A DNA stretch of 5,892 nt from Gemmatimonadaceae bacterium (GTDB lineage Bacteria; Gemmatimonadota; Gemmatimonadetes; Gemmatimonadales; Gemmatimonadaceae). Under the pieces are notes generated by a model. That model ran no database searches, was not told where the DNA came from, and worked only from the letters and a program-made list of their open reading frames with translations. Location: positions 1-5,892 of the forward strand of contig JACCRL010000064.1 of assembly GCA_013813605.1 (NCBI GenBank), read 5' to 3'. The translations under genes were made by a program, and so were the position numbers. Each line of letters opens with the position of its first letter. The first letter of the stretch is position 1. Positions 1 through 5,892 of this stretch are shown piece by piece.

Positions 1-1
1 G

Positions 2-1402
2 GAGCTCCTGCAGACAATAGAAACGGGGCGCGACGTGGAAGCTTACCGGCAGTTGGCGGAAGGAACGCTCAACCGGTACGTAGTCGACGAAAAGAGCTTT
101 CGACACAGAAATGGAACGGTGGTATGGACGAGGGTCAACGTGTCCGTTCACCGCGATGCGAACTGGGAGCCGCAGCACTTCATCATGCTCATCGAGGACA
201 TCAGCGAGCGGATGAAGCTCGAAGCACAGATCCGCCAGGCGGGCAAGATGGATGCGATCGGCCGGTTGGCGTCCGGCGTGGCCCACGACTTCAACAACCT
301 GCTGACGGTCATCCTGGGTTTCGCGGAGATCGTAACCAACGATGTCGGTCCCGAGACGGAACAGGGCAAGGATGTGAAGGAAATAATGAAAGCAGCAAGG
401 CGCGCCGCGGATCTTACCAGCCAGCTGCTCGCATTCAGCCGCCAGCAGGTTCTGAACGCGGTTCCGCTCGATGTGAACAGTCTCATTGTGGACATGGCAG
501 GGATGCTCGAAAGGCTGATCGGCGAGCACATCGAGATATCGACCGCCCTGGCTTCCGATGTTCACCTCGCGCTGGTGGACAAAGGGCAGCTGGAACAGGT
601 AGTGATGAACCTTGTGGTCAACGCGAGAGACGCGATGCCCGGAGGGGGTCGGATCACGATTGAAACCGGTGATGCCACCCTCGATAGCTCGGCGTTTCAT
701 CATGGGAAGATCGTCCAGGGCCCCTACGTAATGCTCGCTATCACCGACACCGGTGCCGGAATGTCCAGCGAGACGAAGCAGCGGTTGTTCGAGCCCTTCT
801 TCACCACCAAGGCTGCCGGAAAGGGAACAGGCCTGGGCCTCTCCTCAACTTACGGAATCATCAAGCAAAGCAAGGGATACATCTGGGTATACAGCGAGCC
901 CGGCCAGGGCACGACGTTCAAGGTTTACCTCCCGCGTTCGATCAGTAGTGTTCCCACTGCCCCAACGGCTCCGAGCATTTCCACGAACAGGGCGAAGCCG
1001 TCGGAAACCCTGCTTCTTGTGGAGGATGAGACTGGCGTACGTCTGCTCTCCAAGCGAATCCTTGCCGCCGCCGGATACCGGGTGCTCGATGCAGCGGACG
1101 GGAATGCCGCGGAAAAAATTTTTGCCGAGAACGCCGACCAGATAGCCCTCGTTCTGACTGATGTCGTGATGCCCGGCTGCGGCGGGCCAGAACTGGCTGA
1201 GCGACTGCGGCTAAAGGACCCCGCAATACGGGTGATGTACATGTCGGGCTACACCGACCACCTCGCCGTGGGCAGAACCGGATTGAGGAACTCCGTTGGT
1301 TTCGTTCAGAAGCCGTTCACTGCCGCTGCTCTGTTGACGCAGGTACGTGAAGCGCTCGACGGCGAAAACTCAACGGCTGGTACTCAACAGATTACGCTGT
1401 AG
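2..1402 (+). CDS. PAS hybrid histidine kinase with C-terminal receiver, 5' end outside window
   Basis: This is a soluble sensor kinase that should autophosphorylate on His and pass the phosphate to its own receiver domain. The frame is open from position 2 with no stop, so the true start lies upstream. The GTG at 35 is unlikely to be it, because the codons before it also fit PAS sequence. Numbering from that GTG, residues 1-58 are the end of a PAS fold (FRHRNGTVVWTR, then the PAC-type MLIEDISERM). HisKA follows with GVAHDFNNLL, phospho-acceptor H84. The ATPase domain has the N box (MNLVVNARDAMPGGG, N192/N196), the G1 box DTGAGM (D238), the F box LFEPFFTTK and the G2 box GKGTGLGL. A Ser/Thr/Pro/Ala-rich linker (about 302-323) leads to the receiver, with acidic E330/D331, phospho-acceptor D376 in LTDVVMPG, S404 and K426 in QKPF. 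All catalytic residues are present. The stop is TAG at 1400. No membrane segment is seen in the visible part. The ligand is unknown. Confidence 0.93.
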   Translation, partial: ELLQTIETGRDVEAYRQLAEGTLNRYVVDEKSFRHRNGTVVWTRVNVSVHRDANWEPQHFIMLIEDISERMKLEAQIRQAGKMDAIGRLASGVAHDFNNLLTVILGFAEIVTNDVGPETEQGKDVKEIMKAARRAADLTSQLLAFSRQQVLNAVPLDVNSLIVDMAGMLERLIGEHIEISTALASDVHLALVDKGQLEQVVMNLVVNARDAMPGGGRITIETGDATLDSSAFHHGKIVQGPYVMLAITDTGAGMSSETKQRLFEPFFTTKAAGKGTGLGLSSTYGIIKQSKGYIWVYSEPGQGTTFKVYLPRSISSVPTAPTAPSISTNRAKPSETLLLVEDETGVRLLSKRILAAAGYRVLDAADGNAAEKIFAENADQIALVLTDVVMPGCGGPELAERLRLKDPAIRVMYMSGYTDHLAVGRTGLRNSVGFVQKPFTAAALLTQVREALDGENSTAGTQQITL

Positions 1403-1444
1403 CTCACCGCTGAGCCTGGGGACTAAATCGGTCCAGCGCGCAAG

Positions 1445-1472
1445 TTGACGACCCCGACACGCCAGGTAAATT
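1445..1472 (+). promoter_or_regulatory. possible sigma-70-type promoter giving a leaderless transcript
   Basis: In the 76-base gap after the hybrid kinase, TTGACG (1445-1450) matches the -35 consensus at 5 of 6 bases. It is followed after 16 bases by TAAATT (1467-1472), which matches TATAAT at 4 of 6 and also fits the looser TANNNT form. Six bases separate it from the ATG at 1479, so transcription would be expected to start on or beside that ATG. This agrees with the lack of a Shine-Dalgarno sequence in front of it. The call rests on consensus matching in a short gap. Read-through from the kinase gene upstream is the alternative. Confidence 0.35.
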
Positions 1473-1478
1473 CCAGCC

Positions 1479-1889
1479 ATGAGTGCAAACGGGCGGGAGA
1501 CCGCACGCCGCCTGATCAGCAGTGGTCGCACCGGCCGCGCCGCATCCCGGCCCGCCGCGGCCGCGGCCGCTACAGCGTGCGACCGCCTGAGCAGGGAGCT
1601 CTCCTGGTGGTTCGGTGCTGACGGATGCCACGCCCTAATCACGCGCGCGCTCGCACAGGCAAAGGCCAGGCACCCGGCGCTGGGGGAAATTCAGCTGCGC
1701 TCCGGGGCACAACCCTGCATCGACGGCTTGGAAAAGGCCATCAAGACTCATGGTGACGCGGCCACCGCTGAAGCATTCGAGGTCATGATGGGCCTGCTCG
1801 TCGAGCTACTCGAGCGCCTGATCGGCGACGACATCGCCCTCAAGTTGATGGATCAAAGCATCTCAAACAACGTCCGGGAGGAAGTTTGA
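1479..1889 (+). CDS. small helical protein of unknown function, first gene of the KaiC-like operon
   Basis: I do not recognise a named family with certainty. The 136-residue product has a basic, Ala/Arg-rich, probably disordered N-terminus (residues 1-33, with a six-Ala run at 26-31). A more ordered part begins near CDRLSRELSWWFG (34-46), then GCHALITRALAQAKARHPAL (49-68) and a predicted helical C-terminus around LLVELLERLIGDDIALKLMD (106-125). There are Cys at 34, 50 and 80, no signal peptide and no membrane segment. The Leu-rich, acidic C-terminal helix looks like a protein-contact surface. Its stop overlaps the start of the KaiC-like gene by 4 bases, so the two are probably translated together and may act together. 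ATG 1479 is the only plausible start I see; it has no Shine-Dalgarno and may be leaderless. Coding is supported by the conserved-looking C-terminal two thirds and by the coupled downstream gene. The extent of the N-terminus is the least certain part. Confidence 0.75.
   Translation: MSANGRETARRLISSGRTGRAASRPAAAAAATACDRLSRELSWWFGADGCHALITRALAQAKARHPALGEIQLRSGAQPCIDGLEKAIKTHGDAATAEAFEVMMGLLVELLERLIGDDIALKLMDQSISNNVREEV
1876..1884 (+). promoter_or_regulatory. strong ribosome binding site deciding a TTG start
   Basis: GGGAGGAAG lies inside the last codons of the small gene, 4 bases (counted from GGAGG) before the TTG at 1886. That TTG shares TTGA with the upstream stop TGA. The site is what selects TTG 1886: the next in-frame options are another TTG at 1907, and a GTG at 1931 that falls inside the conserved SGVPGLD motif and would cut the domain. 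The spacing is slightly short, so TTG 1907 is not fully excluded. Confidence 0.6.
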
Positions 1890-3382
1890 AGAAGAGAGCG
1901 CGGGAGTTGATCAAAAGTCTTCCCAGCGGGGTGCCCGGCCTTGACGCCGTGCTCGGCGGTGGCCTGCCGGAGTTCTCATTCAATCTCATTGCCGGCGGAC
2001 CCGGTGCTGGCAAGACAACGCTGACTCACCAGATAATGTTCGCGAATGCCACTGTAGAGCGACCCGCGCTTTACTTCACGGTGCTTGGCGAGCCGACGAT
2101 GAAAATGTTGCGCTATCAGCAACAGTTCACCTTCTTCGATCCCGATCTGGCCGGAACGGCGATCAGGTTCATCAATCTGAGCGCCGAAGTTCTTGATGGA
2201 GATCTGGATGCTGTCCTGAAGCGGATCATTGCCGAAACCGAACGCGCGAATCCGGGAATCGTTGCCGTCGATTCTTTTCGAACGATCGGCGGGCACAGGG
2301 TTGTTTCGGACCGGGGACTTGTCGACCTCGACGAGTTCGTTCAGCGTCTCGCCCTCCACCTCACGACCTGGGAGACCACGTCCTTCCTCCTTGGCGAATA
2401 CGCCGAGCAGGACCAGCGCACTCCGCTCTTCACCGTCGCCGACGGCGTGATCTGGCTTTCGCAGGACACCAATCGGAATTCCGTGGTCCGCAAGCTACAG
2501 GTGATCAAGACGAGGGGCCGGGCGCCGATGCCGGGATTGCACACCTTCAGAATCACGGACGCCGGGCTACAGATTTACCCGCGCATTCCGGAGCAGACGC
2601 AGCAGCGGAAGATGCAGAAGCGCGAGCGACTTTCCACGGGCGTTGCGGGGCTCGATGAAATGATCAGCGGCGGAGTGATCGCCGGCGATGCGGTGATGAT
2701 GACGGGACCGGCCGGAAGCGGCAAGTCGACCGTCGCCACGCAGTTTATCGTCGCGGGATTGAACAACAAGGAATCCGGCGTGATCGCTGTATTCGAGGAG
2801 TACCCGGAGGAGTACCTTGCCCGCGCCAACAAGCGGAATCCCGGCCTTAAAAAGATGATCGACGCGGGCAAGCTCGAGATAATTTATCTCCGGCCGCTCG
2901 ACCTTTCCGTAGATGAAGCGCTCGCAGCAATCCTTGAGGCAGTCGCCCGTCTCGGCGCGAGGCGCGTCGTCATCGACTCCCTATCGGGATTCGAGGTCGC
3001 TCTCGCCCCGACGTTCCGCGAGGATTTTCGAGAATCGCTTTATCGGCTCGTGGGAACTCTGACGGCAACGGGGATCACGGTCTTCATGACAGCAGAGGTC
3101 TCCGATCCCTTTCCCGATGCGCCCTTCACGTCGGAAAAGGTCTCCTTCATCACTGATGAAATCATCATCCAGCGCTACGTCGAGATAGAAGGAAAGCTGC
3201 AGAGAGTCATGGCGGTGATCAAGATGCGCGGCAGCGACCACAGCCATGAATTCAGGAAGTATGAAGTCACTGCGAGAGGGATAGTGGTTGGCGATGCCCT
3301 CAGCGAATACGACGGCATAATGACCGGCGTGCCCACTCTTCGGGATAGCGGCCCCCGCCGGGTACGGGCCAATAGGGGATGA
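1886..3382 (+). CDS. KaiC-like ATPase with two RecA-fold domains
   Basis: A cytosolic ATPase of the KaiC/RecA superfamily, 498 residues, close to cyanobacterial KaiC in length and likely to form a ring. Domain I (about 8-233) opens with SGVPGLDAVLGGGLP and has Walker A GGPGAGKTT (37-45, K43), Walker B ending at D129, and the KaiC-type end KTRGRAPMPGLHTF...GLQIYPR. Domain II (about 246-470) opens with RLSTGVAGLDEMISGG and has Walker A GPAGSGKST (274-282, K280), the Glu pair E304/E305 in FEEYPEEY, Walker B VVIDS (D364), and KMRGSDHSHEFRKYEV (446-461). Around the KaiC phosphosites, TSEKVSFITDEI (415-426) aligns so that T426 and S431 of KaiC map to T415 and S420, while T432 maps to F421. Domain I lacks the usual EE pair (LGEP instead). 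It is the middle gene of the overlapping trio; its TGA shares ATGA with the next start. It is a KaiC paralogue rather than proven clock KaiC, since no kaiA or kaiB is in the window, so no symbol is given. Confidence 0.93.
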   Translation: MKKRARELIKSLPSGVPGLDAVLGGGLPEFSFNLIAGGPGAGKTTLTHQIMFANATVERPALYFTVLGEPTMKMLRYQQQFTFFDPDLAGTAIRFINLSAEVLDGDLDAVLKRIIAETERANPGIVAVDSFRTIGGHRVVSDRGLVDLDEFVQRLALHLTTWETTSFLLGEYAEQDQRTPLFTVADGVIWLSQDTNRNSVVRKLQVIKTRGRAPMPGLHTFRITDAGLQIYPRIPEQTQQRKMQKRERLSTGVAGLDEMISGGVIAGDAVMMTGPAGSGKSTVATQFIVAGLNNKESGVIAVFEEYPEEYLARANKRNPGLKKMIDAGKLEIIYLRPLDLSVDEALAAILEAVARLGARRVVIDSLSGFEVALAPTFREDFRESLYRLVGTLTATGITVFMTAEVSDPFPDAPFTSEKVSFITDEIIIQRYVEIEGKLQRVMAVIKMRGSDHSHEFRKYEVTARGIVVGDALSEYDGIMTGVPTLRDSGPRRVRANRG

Positions 3383-5142
3383 TCCCAAAACAAACATCAG
3401 CTGTGGACGGCGGCAGCTCGCATTCGGTCCAAACGGCGCTGGGACAGTACATGCAGCACGCTCCGCGCGCCTTCGCGGTGACGCACGGCGCGGCGCACAG
3501 CCTTACCTACGCAAATGAGGCCTTTTGCAAGCTGGCCGGCGTGAATGGGCACAAAGGCGCGGGCAAAGACTTCGGCGTCGCGGCGGCCGCGCCACAGGCA
3601 CCTGCTCTCATCGCGATGCTGGACCGGGCATTCCGGGAGGGCGTGAACATACTTGACGAAAAAATTCCCGCAGGTGGCGTAGACGCCCCTAGCTGGCAGT
3701 GCAGCGTCTGGCCGGTCATGGCCAAGGGCGGCAAGGCTGAAGCGCTCGGCGTCGAGATTCGCGAGTCGGCGGCGCCGGATCCAGCTGCGGAGATGCAGCG
3801 GCAGCTGTCGGAACGTCTGCTGGTCAGCGCCCTCCGCGAGCGCGGTCTCGCCGAAGATGCTGAAGCCGCGCGACGGCGCGCCATATTTCTCGCCGAGGCG
3901 GGCCGGCTGCTGGCAGAATCCGTGGACCAGATCAGCACGCTTGTAACCCTGACAAAGCTGGCACTTCCGGGAATTGGCGCGTGGTGCATCGTTGACGTGA
4001 TCAACGAGCACAGAATCATCGGCCGGCACGGGATATACCATCCCGACCCGGAAAAGCAGATTCTTGCCAAATCGCTGGATGGATGCTGGCTGCCACACCC
4101 GGACGATCCATTCGGAGCGGCCGCGATGCTCCGAGGGGCGAAAACGATTTCCATCTCGGATAAGATCGAGCTTGTGCTTGCTGCCAGCGCCGGCACCGCT
4201 GAGACGCTGCATACCCTTCGGAAGCTCGGCATCGGGTGTCTGCTGACAGTGCCGCTCATCGCTCGGAATAAACTGTTGGGCGCGATGACCTTCATCAACG
4301 CCGAGGGATGCCCATGCTACGCTCCGGACGAGGTGCGGCTTGCGGAGGATCTTGCGGAGCGGGGGGCGCTCGCCCTCGACAATGCGCAGGTATATGACGT
4401 CACCGTGGCGCTCAAGCAGGGAGCGGAAACCGCAAACCGCGCCAAGACAGCCTTCCTCGGCGCGATGAGCCACGAGCTGCGCACTCCGCTCAACGCCATC
4501 GGCGGATACATCGAGCTACTCGACATGGGGCTGCGCGGGCCGGTTACCAAGGAACAGCGCGCAGACTTCGCCCGTGTCCGGACCAATCAGCAGCACCTCA
4601 CGCTGCTCATTACTGAAATCCTCAACTTTTCGCGCGTCGGATCAGGCAACATGATTTTCGCGGAAGAGGACATAGATGCCAGCGCAGTGATGGCGTACGC
4701 GATCGGACTGGTCGAGCCTCTGTTCGCGCAGAAGGGACTGGTGTTCGAAGGGAGTAAGGGCGGGCACGGCGTCATTGCGCGGGCGGATGAAGGCAAGGTT
4801 ACCCAGATCCTTGTTAACCTGTTATCCAATGCCATCAAGTACACGCCGCGTGGCGGGCGAGTTAGCGCCGCGTGCTCGACACTCCGGGACAGGGTGATGC
4901 TGAGCGTGACCAACAGCGGAGAGGGAATCCCGCCCGGAAAACTCGAGTCGATCTTCGAGCCGTTCGTGCAGCTGAAGGAGGGTCTCGCCGACCGCGAAGG
5001 TGGCGTGGGACTTGGCCTCGCGATCAGCCGCGATCTCGCTCGCGCGATGAAAGGAGATCTTACGGTGGAAAGCGGTCTCGGAGATGGCGCGCGCTTCACC
5101 CTGTCGCTTCCCTGCGCCGGCGAGCAGGAAGAGGCACGATAG
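3379..5142 (+). CDS. PAS-GAF sensor histidine kinase without receiver
   Basis: A soluble kinase of 587 residues. The order is a PAS-like domain (about 20-130, with SLTYANEAFCKLAG), a charged signalling helix (about 135-185), a GAF domain (about 170-340, with GIGCLLTVPLIARNKLLGAM and a CPC pair at 311-313), HisKA with AMSHELRTPLNAI (phospho-acceptor H365), and the ATPase domain with N box QILVNLLSNAIKYT (N480/N484), F box FEPFVQ and G2 box GGVGLGLAIS. The G1 box reads TNSGEGI, so the usual adenine-binding Asp is Asn at 512 (codon AAC at 4912-4914). There is no receiver, so phosphate must go to a separate partner. The ATG at 3379 overlaps the KaiC-like stop (ATGA) and has only GGGG directly before it, so translation probably depends on coupling. 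ATG 3451 (residue 25) is a poorer start choice. The GAF/PAS ligand cannot be read from the sequence. The partner is plausibly the KaiC-like protein or a receiver such as that of the first gene (inference). Confidence 0.92.
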   Translation: MIPKQTSAVDGGSSHSVQTALGQYMQHAPRAFAVTHGAAHSLTYANEAFCKLAGVNGHKGAGKDFGVAAAAPQAPALIAMLDRAFREGVNILDEKIPAGGVDAPSWQCSVWPVMAKGGKAEALGVEIRESAAPDPAAEMQRQLSERLLVSALRERGLAEDAEAARRRAIFLAEAGRLLAESVDQISTLVTLTKLALPGIGAWCIVDVINEHRIIGRHGIYHPDPEKQILAKSLDGCWLPHPDDPFGAAAMLRGAKTISISDKIELVLAASAGTAETLHTLRKLGIGCLLTVPLIARNKLLGAMTFINAEGCPCYAPDEVRLAEDLAERGALALDNAQVYDVTVALKQGAETANRAKTAFLGAMSHELRTPLNAIGGYIELLDMGLRGPVTKEQRADFARVRTNQQHLTLLITEILNFSRVGSGNMIFAEEDIDASAVMAYAIGLVEPLFAQKGLVFEGSKGGHGVIARADEGKVTQILVNLLSNAIKYTPRGGRVSAACSTLRDRVMLSVTNSGEGIPPGKLESIFEPFVQLKEGLADREGGVGLGLAISRDLARAMKGDLTVESGLGDGARFTLSLPCAGEQEEAR

Positions 5143-5847
5143 GTAGCTCCGAGCTGCTGCGCATCACCGAGCGCGGCCTCCATTGTCAGGCGGGTGATTT
5201 TCACATCGATCCATAGCTGCCTGTCGACCGTGCGATGATCACGCACGCGCATGGCGATCACGCACGCTGGGGGAGCAAGTCGTACCTGTGCAGCGTGGAT
5301 GGCGCCGGAGTTCTGCACACACGGATGGGACCGGGCGCGGCTATCTCAACCCTTGCCTACGGCGAGACCATAGCGCTCAACGGCGTGCGCGTTTCACTCC
5401 ATCCCGCCGGACACATCCACGTTTGGGCTGCCGATATACCGCTGGCAACCGGACGGCGAGATCTTTGCGCAGATGGCGGATTGGTGGCGCCGCAATCATG
5501 AATCAGGACGCTCGTCAATTGTGTACGCTTATGCGTTGGGCAAGGCGCAGCGCGTCCTCGCCGGACTCGCCGGTTTTGACATCGGCCGGTTCTACACTCA
5601 CGGTGCCGTCGAAAGACTGAACCGAGACTACCGCGAAGCCGGCGTGCCGCTGCCGCCGACGACCTATGCAGGATCGGTCGGCAAGGGACACGACTGGACC
5701 GGCGCGCTGATCGTCGCGCCACCCTCGGCCTCGGGATCCACATGGACGCGGAGGTTCGGCGCGACATCGACTGCATTCGCGTCGGGCTGGATGCGCGTAC
5801 GCGGCGCGCGGAGAAGACGGTCGGTCGACCGCGGCTTCGCGCTTTCG
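5142..5847 (+). pseudogene. decayed DNA-ligase-associated MBL-fold exonuclease
   Basis: The intact family is a metallo-beta-lactamase-fold exonuclease encoded beside an ATP-dependent ligase and an Lhr-like helicase in a presumed DNA-repair cluster. Here the pieces lie in two frames. Piece one (5142-5418) reads ELLRITERGLHCQAGDFHID, then TAG at 5214 where the family has Trp, then PVDRAMITHAHGDHARWGS with the metal motif HAHGDH (5244-5261), and ends in LNGVRVSLHPAGHI. Piece two (5422 on, +1 frame) resumes at FGLPIYRWQPDGEIFAQMA, then YAYALGKAQRVLAGL, VGKGHDWTGALIVAPPSASG, FASGWMRVRG and VDRGFALS, where similarity stops. From memory of the family, some 40-45 codons are missing at the junction, including the metal-binding GDYK segment, and roughly the last 60 residues are missing too. 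No ATG, GTG or TTG start is seen just before ELL. The residues that remain match well, so decay looks recent. Sequencing or assembly error could explain single lesions but hardly all of them. Confidence 0.85.
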
Positions 5848-5873
5848 GAAGCTTGGCACCACCGGAGCGTGGC

Positions 5874-5880
5874 AAGGAGG
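5874..5880 (+). promoter_or_regulatory. ribosome binding site for a gene starting at the window edge
   Basis: AAGGAGG is a full Shine-Dalgarno match 3 bases before GTG at 5884. It sits just beyond the end of the exonuclease remnant, where the next gene of the ligase cluster is expected. The short spacing leaves room for a start just outside the window instead. Confidence 0.35.
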
Positions 5881-5883
5881 CAG

Positions 5884-5892
5884 GTGCGTCGC
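5884..5892 (+). CDS. possible first codons of an ATP-dependent DNA ligase, cut by window edge
   Basis: Only GTG-CGT-CGC (Met-Arg-Arg) is visible, after the AAGGAGG site. Ligases partnered with this exonuclease often begin Met-Lys/Arg-Arg-Phe-Ala-Ala-Leu, and they normally follow it directly. Identity is inferred from context and three codons only. The same codons are also in frame with the open remnant upstream, so they may be nothing more than its tail. Confidence 0.2.

Noticed and set aside
1402..1415. Hairpin GCTCA-CCGC-TGAGC at the stop of the hybrid kinase as a terminator
   Set aside because: The stem is only 5 bp and no T-run follows; too weak to call.
1554..1567. 14-base GC palindrome GCCGCGGCCGCGGC
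   Set aside because: It is explained by the alternating GCC/GCG codons of the Ala run in the small protein; it is not flanked by other operator-like features.
1886..3382. RadA or DnaB-type DNA ATPase instead of KaiC-like
   Set aside because: Two tandem RecA domains, the paired KTRG/KMRGS ends with GLHTF...GLQIYPR, and the FEEYPEE motif fit KaiC; no zinc finger or Lon-like domain of RadA is seen.
3397..4473. Long 358-residue open frame on the minus strand
   Set aside because: It lies wholly antisense to the well-supported PAS-GAF kinase, its translation shows no domain, and long antisense frames are common in high-GC genes.
5235..5501. An intact short MBL-fold protein of 88 residues starting at ATG 5235
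   Set aside because: The ATG falls inside the conserved PVDRAMITHAH segment, there is no ribosome site, and the frame runs into non-homologous sequence after HPAGHI; it is a fragment of the pseudogene.
5357..5875. Minus-strand open frame of 172 residues over the exonuclease remnant
   Set aside because: The + strand carries clear exonuclease motifs here, and the minus translation is Arg/Ser-rich with no recognisable motif.
1..5892. CRISPR arrays, tRNA or rRNA genes, insertion sequence ends
   Set aside because: No regularly spaced repeats, no cloverleaf-like or rRNA-like sequence and no transposase motif were found by eye on either strand.

Overview
The window is a high-GC, tightly packed stretch of bacterial chromosome in which every supportable gene lies on the + strand. 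The proteins look soluble and signal-related. The PAS/GAF histidine kinases, the KaiC-like ATPase and a remnant of a DNA-ligase-associated exonuclease together suggest a soil or environmental bacterium. A Gemmatimonadota-like lineage is my best guess, but it rests on remembered family resemblance and is weak.

Layout. (1) Positions 2-1402 hold the 3' part of a hybrid histidine kinase: the end of a PAS domain, HisKA, HATPase and a C-terminal receiver. The gene begins before the window. (2) A 76-base gap follows, with a possible promoter (TTGACG, 16 bases, TAAATT) whose predicted transcript would start almost exactly on the next ATG. (3) Three genes follow with 4-base stop/start overlaps: a 136-residue protein of unknown function (1479-1889), a two-domain KaiC-like RecA-fold ATPase (1886-3382) and a PAS-GAF histidine kinase with no receiver (3379-5142). 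(4) From the end of that kinase to the right edge lies a broken ligase-associated MBL-fold exonuclease, with an in-frame stop, an internal deletion that shifts the frame, and a missing C-terminus. A good ribosome binding site and GTG-CGT-CGC at the very end may be the first codons of the partner ATP-dependent DNA ligase.

How they may work together. The overlapping trio is very probably one transcript, so the small protein, the KaiC-like ATPase and the PAS-GAF kinase are likely partners in one signalling device. No kaiA or kaiB is visible here. The ATPase keeps the catalytic Glu pair and one of the two main KaiC phosphosite positions in its second domain, but has lost the Glu pair in its first domain. 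The kinase has Asn in place of the G1-box Asp that normally contacts adenine. The upstream hybrid kinase could supply a receiver for a phosphorelay, but nothing in the sequence proves that link. The exonuclease remnant is unrelated in function and marks the decayed edge of a DNA-repair cluster.
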